IMG/VR virus record: IMGVR_UViG_3300025687_007517
Location: 1 to 64,000 of that record
Reading direction: 5' to 3' (one strand)
From: a virus
Length of the DNA stretch: 64,000 nt
Numbering within the stretch: position 1 is the stretch's first letter; every line of letters starts with the position of its first letter. The position numbers were made by a program, and so were the translations under genes. Shown in pieces: positions 59,492-64,000 of the stretch. The notes under the pieces are model-generated. The model was not told where the DNA came from, did not search any database, and worked only from the letters and a program-made list of their open reading frames with translations.

Positions 59492-60414
59492 TAGAACCAA
59501 TTCTTGCCAAAGACACAATCCTTGGCTTCATTCCAATAAACAAACTGCTCGCACTTTGATAGGGGATAAACTTTTAAAAGCTCCTCTCCAAACTTTGAGA
59601 CACCCTCGGTTAATGCTCTTTCGTACTGAAAGTGCCACCACTCTGCTCCACCGTATGAGCCACCTCTGAAAAAGGAGCTACGAGCACGAATAGAATGGAA
59701 ACCGTGTTTTAGAGCAAGCGCTGTGAAATCAACAAACTTGTCTGTGACTTCTTTTTTGTGGATAACTGTTTTTCCTGCTCTGCGGGTAATGTATGTGCCT
59801 TCAATGGTTTTTTCTTCACCCTCTTCGCAGCGCATCCAAACTCGCCAGCGTCTTCCACCAATGTCTTCAATGACGTAAGGGTCAACCGCAGGGTCTTTCA
59901 TTCCTGTTGGAAGAGCCATGTCAAAAGCTAGACCAGTGTAGTGCATCGACTTTTTGGAGCGTGCAGCACCTGCTTTGGAAGCAAGACCACGACGACCACC
60001 GGCTGAAGTGATGATGCCGCCCAAAGAATGAACTTCCTTGTAAAGAGCGTTGTAAGCTTCTGCTGCGTCTGAACGAAGCGTGACGCGGGTGTAACCGTCT
60101 CTGCCTGGAAACTTGTCTGCTGGGCAGCGTTCCCAAGAAAGTTTTTCTGCGGGTGGAACAAGAACCTCTTCTTGCTCGTCTTCGCCAACTAGGTCAAGAC
60201 CCTTTTCCTTTAAAAGTTCGTTGAGCTTTCCAATGGTGCCGTTGCCGACAAGACCATCAACCTTTAAGCCTTGATAAGCTTGAAAAGCTTTTACTGCTTT
60301 TTCTGTTGCTGGACCAAAAGCTCCGTCGCAAGTTCCTAGCTCATAGCCAAGTGCTTCTAGACCCTCTTGGAGTTCTACTACTTGGTGTCCAGATGAACCT
60401 CTTTTTAATAACAT
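59491..60414 (-). CDS. Endolysin: PG-binding plus M15 peptidase
   Basis: A 307-residue endolysin. Residues ~3-65 form a peptidoglycan-binding type 1 domain (LKRGSSGHQVVELQEGLEAL, AFGPATEKAVKAFQ). The C-terminal M15 domain has the metal motif HYTGLAFD (HxxGxAxD) and WWHFQY. It would cut peptide cross-bridges at lysis. ATG 60414 has a strong GGAGG nine bases upstream; the in-frame TTG at 60432 does not. No holin is seen beside it. Confidence 0.88.
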   Translation of the reverse strand: MLLKRGSSGHQVVELQEGLEALGYELGTCDGAFGPATEKAVKAFQAYQGLKVDGLVGNGTIGKLNELLKEKGLDLVGEDEQEEVLVPPAEKLSWERCPADKFPGRDGYTRVTLRSDAAEAYNALYKEVHSLGGIITSAGGRRGLASKAGAARSKKSMHYTGLAFDMALPTGMKDPAVDPYVIEDIGGRRWRVWMRCEEGEEKTIEGTYITRRAGKTVIHKKEVTDKFVDFTALALKHGFHSIRARSSFFRGGSYGGAEWWHFQYERALTEGVSKFGEELLKVYPLSKCEQFVYWNEAKDCVFGKNWF

Positions 60415-60436
60415 AATAAAATACCTCCACAAGTAT

Positions 60437-60643
60437 CTAGTTTACAAGTGTTGCGTACTTCTGCTCATCATAAAGAATTTCATAAACGCCAACGATACGC
60501 CAACCCTTTTCCTTTGCTTCCATGAACTGATAGCGTAGCTCTGTGGCTTCGTAATAAGCTTCCTCAAAACTGTTAGCAGAAAAATTTTTATCGTAAGCTT
60601 TTCCAAGCTCGTCATTCTTAAAATGTACCTTGTACTTATTCAT
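60437..60643 (-). CDS. Small hypothetical protein (68 aa)
   Basis: A 68-residue protein (YKVHFKNDELGKAYDKNFSA). Alpha/beta-like pattern, no family recognised. It sits between the PurA/PurZ-like gene and the endolysin. Confidence 0.6.
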   Translation of the reverse strand: MNKYKVHFKNDELGKAYDKNFSANSFEEAYYEATELRYQFMEAKEKGWRIVGVYEILYDEQKYATLVN

Positions 60644-60651
60644 TTTATCTC

Positions 60652-61653
60652 CTAAATCATTTCTGGGCTGGATGAAAAGTGGGTATTGATACCCTCAGTG
60701 GGGAACTCCTCTTTAAGAAAGTTCAAAAAATAATTTTGAAAACCTTCTTGATCGCTGAGAATATTAACTTGACCGTTTTGATCAAAAACGTTCCAAGTCC
60801 CCACTTCTTTAAGCACGTCCATTTTGTTGATAACAACGTGAGTCACACCGTTGACCAAAATAGCATTACTGATCAAGTTCATGTCAGTCCAGCTTACTTG
60901 ACGAGGGCGACCAGTTGTTGCGCCATATTCCTTACCAATGGTGCGAATCTTTGAGAAGATAGGGTTGTTCAACTCAAACTTCTTTGCACCGACATAAGTC
61001 TCGTAGCATTTCATTACTCCCCAGACCTCGTTGAGTGCCTTTGGTGGAATGCCATTCAGAAGAGCACCAGCGGTGGTACAATGGGAGGAAGTAACAAAAG
61101 GATAGTCTCCCCAATCAATATCCAAACCAAAGCCTTGTGCGCCCTCACAGAGAACATAATTTTCTGGTTGGTTTAACTCTGGGAGAAGGTCAATCAAAAA
61201 TGGTTCTAACTCAGCGCAGTCCTTTGCACGGATACCTGTGCGAGCGTACTTGTCTCGGTAAGCAGGACCGTTGCCACGCTTTGTGGTGCCAATCTTTTTT
61301 TCTGCATCTTCCTCGTCCAAATGGTCTTGGGTAATGACGTGAGCGTTTTTGGCTACAAAGATAAGACCCTTTGTATCAACGCCGCCCTCTTCCAACTCCC
61401 TAATCTCTTTTAGAAGTTGCTGAGGGTTTACAACACAACCCGAACCAATAATGGACTTAATACCAAAAAAAACACCACAAGGGACGTGGTGCGTTATGAA
61501 CTTTTTGCCGTTGTGGTAAATCGTGTGCCCTGCATTACAACCACCGTTGTACCGGAGGACATGAGTGTAGTTCCTTGTTCTGGCTAGGTGGTGAGCTACT
61601 TTGCCTTTCCCACAGTCGCCGTACTGAAGGTCTACAATAACATCTGCCTTCAT
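60652..61653 (-). CDS. Adenylosuccinate synthetase family (PurA or PurZ)
   Basis: A 333-residue enzyme of the adenylosuccinate synthetase family, shorter than bacterial PurA (~430) and like archaeal PurA or phage PurZ. Seen: YGDCGKGK (D13), NAGHT (H43), TKRGNGPAY, CEGAQG, TTGRPRQVSW and NKMDV. PurA joins Asp to IMP; PurZ joins Asp to dGMP on the way to 2-aminoadenine (Z) DNA. From memory, PurZ proteins usually replace D13 with a small residue, so the retained D13 points to PurA or to the PurZ0 type. GGGAGAAG precedes the ATG. The promoter region is rich in dyad repeats. Confidence 0.9.
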   Translation of the reverse strand: MKADVIVDLQYGDCGKGKVAHHLARTRNYTHVLRYNGGCNAGHTIYHNGKKFITHHVPCGVFFGIKSIIGSGCVVNPQQLLKEIRELEEGGVDTKGLIFVAKNAHVITQDHLDEEDAEKKIGTTKRGNGPAYRDKYARTGIRAKDCAELEPFLIDLLPELNQPENYVLCEGAQGFGLDIDWGDYPFVTSSHCTTAGALLNGIPPKALNEVWGVMKCYETYVGAKKFELNNPIFSKIRTIGKEYGATTGRPRQVSWTDMNLISNAILVNGVTHVVINKMDVLKEVGTWNVFDQNGQVNILSDQEGFQNYFLNFLKEEFPTEGINTHFSSSPEMI

Positions 61654-61831
61654 TTCTTCTCCCTGTGTTACACAGTGTATAACACATTATAATAGACATA
61701 TATATTAAATTTAAGTAAAACAGTTCTGTCAATAACAGTGTTAGTCATATATTGTTAATCACAGTGTGTATCACATATGTGAATATGAGTATACCTGAAG
61801 AAAATGAAAAGTCAAGACCTTTTCTGAAGAT
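61654..61831 (-). promoter_or_regulatory. Promoter region with dyad (operator-like) repeats
   Basis: The longest gene-free stretch. Minus strand TTGACA (61732-61727), 17-base spacer, TTTAAT (61709-61704); an overlapping TATAAT sits at 61691-61686. Dyads TGTGTTACACA (61664-61674), GTGTATAACAC (61675-61685), TGTGTATCACA (61765-61775) and TCACATATGTGA (61771-61782) flank the promoter on both sides and suggest repressor binding. Confidence 0.65.
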
Positions 61832-64000
61832 TTATCCAAGGGAGGCAGAATAAGCTGTGACTCTTCCTCTAAGATTCATTGGTCCTTTAATACCTTTTGA
61901 AAATGGAAGCTGCCCTGCTTTGTTTTTGTAGCCACCGGGGTTGTTAAGATAGGTGTTGATTGTCCCGTTGGGAGAAATACTAGAACTAACGTTCGCCGCT
62001 TCATCGATTACATTATTTAAAATAGTAATTTCTTGCGTGGGTTGTAAAGTTCCTGTACTTAAATTTACAAGAGTGGTAAAGCCCATTTGAATTGTTAGAC
62101 CGCTACTAGCCCAAGAATTATTTCCAGCAATAGTAAATGTTTTATTTCCACCCTCTTGATCATTCCAATTTAAAGTAGTTGGTAGTCCAGTGTAGTCTGC
62201 TGAAGTGGCTGTGCCTCCTATTTGTGTTATAGAAGCTGTAGCCGCAAAATCAATACCACCAGAACGAGCCACAGTGATTGTAACTGATGTTGGAGTTCCT
62301 GCCCCAGCTTGGTAAATTGAAGCAGAAGCTACGGAGAAATTAACCGAACCAGTTTCGTTATCAATAACGGTTAATGTAAACTGGTTAGTGCCTGTAGTCG
62401 GGGTTGGGTAAGCAAATGTACCAGAATTTGGATATTCAATACTGTCAAGGTTGACAATAATTGTTTCGCTTTGACCATCCTCAAGAATATCATCAACAAT
62501 AGTAAGAGGCACATCGACTGTTGGTTCAAAGTCATTAAAAGAAACGGTATCTGGTGCTGTGTAGTCTGTATTTCTTGTTGCTGTGCCAGCATAACTTAAA
62601 GAAGCAGTGGCAGCGCCATGAATACCATCTGTGCGAGTAATTTGAACGTTATATGTTCCGACACTTTCATTTACAGAAGCGCTAGTGGCAGTAAATCCAA
62701 ATTGTCCAGGGTAAATTAAAGTACCAGTTGAAAAACTGCTAGTTCCAATTACGGCAACAGAAGGGTTACTAAGACCTAAAATTAACTTTCTGGGTGGGTC
62801 TGCTTCTGTAGCGTCTGAATTGAAAATAATGTCAAGGTCAAAAGTTTTTGTTCCTTGTTCTTGATCGGACCAGTTTAGTGTGTATGGAAAATTGCCAGCA
62901 TCATAATCTGCGTCTGGGTCGGCACTTGAAGCAGCATCAACAACAACTTCGACACTTGCCTCACCATCACCACCAGAGGTTCTTGTTACTTCATAAGTAT
63001 AGGTTACTGTATCCCCTGAACTGGCTGTTAGACTAAAGTCTAAATAAGTCGGGCTAAAGTTTAGCGAACCAGTTTCGTTGTCTTCAATTGACAAAACAAA
63101 AGAGGATTCTTGTCCAATTTGAACTTCTGGATAAAAAAGCTCACCAGATAATGGGTTTTCTGTGCTAAAAAGACTAAACGTGCCACTCTCTGTGTTTTCA
63201 TCGATTACATCGTCGGACGCAGTAACCGCAAAAGAAGATTCGTTTTCGCTATCACTAAAGAAGACCGTACCTGTAACGTCACCATTGCCAGCAACACCAA
63301 ATGTAATACCATTAAATGTTAAATCGTTTTGGTAGTCCCAAGCGTTACTTCCAGTGACAATGCCAATCGTTGCAGTTAGTTCTCCGTAAGTGCCGCTAAT
63401 TCTGTTAATTGAAACAACTGTATTGTTGCCTTCCACAATTGTTGCAGTCGATGAGGAAAACTCTATAAAACCTGGGTAGATAATGTTTGTAGAAGAGGTC
63501 GAAGGCGATACAATACTTGCCTCGCCACTGCTAGAAATGTAAGGTTGAAACGTTTTTGTTGTTGTTGGATTTGATAAAAACGTTACTGTAAAATCTTTTG
63601 AACCTGTTTCGTTCAGTGCCCAAGTTAAATCTAATGGGAATATATTAGTATAATCTGTGCCTGCAACTGCCGTACCAGTTACATCAATTGAGGCTGTTAA
63701 TACTGTTGAGCCAGACTGTCTTTGCACAGAGAAAGTTCCAGTTGTCTGACTTCCTTGTCCTGGGTAAAGGACGTTTGGTGCAACGTTTGCGCCAGTAAAT
63801 GTAAATGAAACTTCGCCTGCTGGTGAGATGTTTAAAGGTTGTGTATCATAGTAAGGGTGAGATACTGGTAATGAACCCGTTAAGCCCCACTTCCAAGCAA
63901 GGTAGCCTTCGATTCTTTGACGGTCTTCTTCATTGGGAACACCGTCAAGGATAAGCATTTCTGCCAAAGTCCAGTGAGGTCTAAAGTTGCTTCCTTCAAC
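61832..64000 (-). CDS. Calx-beta adhesin/tail fibre, C-terminal part (partial)
   Basis: The frame runs off the right edge (722 codons in the window). First visible residues match a LamG C-terminal signature (AEMLILDGVPNEEDRQRIEG, then YLAWKWGLTGSLPVSHPYYD). After it come about five Calx-beta-type repeats of ~90-130 residues (pattern FS...A.V.E....V.I.R..G). The end is a short Gly/Asn-rich tip (FSKGIKGPMNLRGRVTAYSA). Calx-beta domains occur in phage fibres and surface adhesins. This is likely a host-recognition protein, distant from the main tail block. Confidence 0.8.
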   Translation of the reverse strand, partial: VEGSNFRPHWTLAEMLILDGVPNEEDRQRIEGYLAWKWGLTGSLPVSHPYYDTQPLNISPAGEVSFTFTGANVAPNVLYPGQGSQTTGTFSVQRQSGSTVLTASIDVTGTAVAGTDYTNIFPLDLTWALNETGSKDFTVTFLSNPTTTKTFQPYISSSGEASIVSPSTSSTNIIYPGFIEFSSSTATIVEGNNTVVSINRISGTYGELTATIGIVTGSNAWDYQNDLTFNGITFGVAGNGDVTGTVFFSDSENESSFAVTASDDVIDENTESGTFSLFSTENPLSGELFYPEVQIGQESSFVLSIEDNETGSLNFSPTYLDFSLTASSGDTVTYTYEVTRTSGGDGEASVEVVVDAASSADPDADYDAGNFPYTLNWSDQEQGTKTFDLDIIFNSDATEADPPRKLILGLSNPSVAVIGTSSFSTGTLIYPGQFGFTATSASVNESVGTYNVQITRTDGIHGAATASLSYAGTATRNTDYTAPDTVSFNDFEPTVDVPLTIVDDILEDGQSETIIVNLDSIEYPNSGTFAYPTPTTGTNQFTLTVIDNETGSVNFSVASASIYQAGAGTPTSVTITVARSGGIDFAATASITQIGGTATSADYTGLPTTLNWNDQEGGNKTFTIAGNNSWASSGLTIQMGFTTLVNLSTGTLQPTQEITILNNVIDEAANVSSSISPNGTINTYLNNPGGYKNKAGQLPFSKGIKGPMNLRGRVTAYSASLG

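Noticed and set aside
10-64000. CRISPR arrays, insertion sequences, integrase or attachment sites
   Set aside because: No regularly spaced repeats, transposase or integrase motif was seen anywhere.

Overview
The window is part of the genome of a large, T4-like contractile-tailed phage, very probably marine. The grounds are homologues of T4 baseplate wedge proteins gp6 and gp25, a gp55-like late sigma factor, gp46/gp47 (Rad50/Mre11) recombination functions, a DnaG-type primase, RuvC, PhoH, dUTPase, thymidine kinase, a ClpP-like protease, an endolysin and four tRNAs. The DNA is A/T-rich. Every gene I can support lies on the minus strand, so transcription runs from right to left. Genes are packed tightly, with many ATGA, GTGA or TAATG overlaps. 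No gene-free stretch exceeds 300 bases; the longest are 61654-61831 (promoter and dyad repeats) and 59173-59284 (a possible structured leader).

Layout from left to right. (1) 1-3716: recombination and replication: an Mre11-Rad50 protein in one reading frame (cut by the left edge), primase and RuvC-like resolvase. (2) 3729-33837: a 30-kb tail/baseplate block. It includes gp6- and gp25-like wedge proteins, a hub or spike candidate, a tail-associated M15 peptidase, and several very large proteins (956, 1138, 1312 and 2692 aa) with no assigned family. It also has three sets of paralogues. (3) 33838-35840: small genes, including the gp55-like late sigma factor, a zinc-ribbon protein and a cupin. 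(4) 35842-50596: a sugar and surface-glycan block. It holds a HAD phosphatase, FkbM methyltransferase, PhyH-like dioxygenase, WbqC-like protein, a beta-propeller glycosidase-like protein and a NeuD-like acyltransferase. It also holds two CMP-sugar synthetases, two NeuB-like synthases, a dehydratase/aminotransferase pair and three glycosyltransferases. Together these resemble a nonulosonic-acid (sialic, legionaminic or pseudaminic type) pathway. (5) 50604-61653: nuclease, PIN-PhoH, lipoprotein, many small early-type genes, dUTPase, tRNAs (Thr, Glu, Ile-UAU, Arg), DUF3310, thymidine kinase, HNH nuclease, ClpP, endolysin and an adenylosuccinate-synthetase-family enzyme (PurA or PurZ). (6) 61832-64000: the C-terminal part of a Calx-beta repeat adhesin or tail fibre, cut by the right edge.

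Regulation. Near-consensus sigma70 promoters (TTGACA-N17-TAWWWT type) occur in the 51-62 kb region, often inside the 3' end of the upstream gene. I found none by eye in the tail block. This fits host-sigma early transcription of metabolism genes and gp55-like late transcription of structural genes. One strong intrinsic terminator lies at 53031-53059.

Most notable: the Mre11-Rad50 fusion; the PurA/PurZ-like enzyme with a promoter region rich in dyads, which could mean a 2-aminoadenine genome; the duplicated nonulosonic-acid cassette; a rare tRNA-Ile(UAU); and possible leaderless transcripts for ruvC and one neuB.
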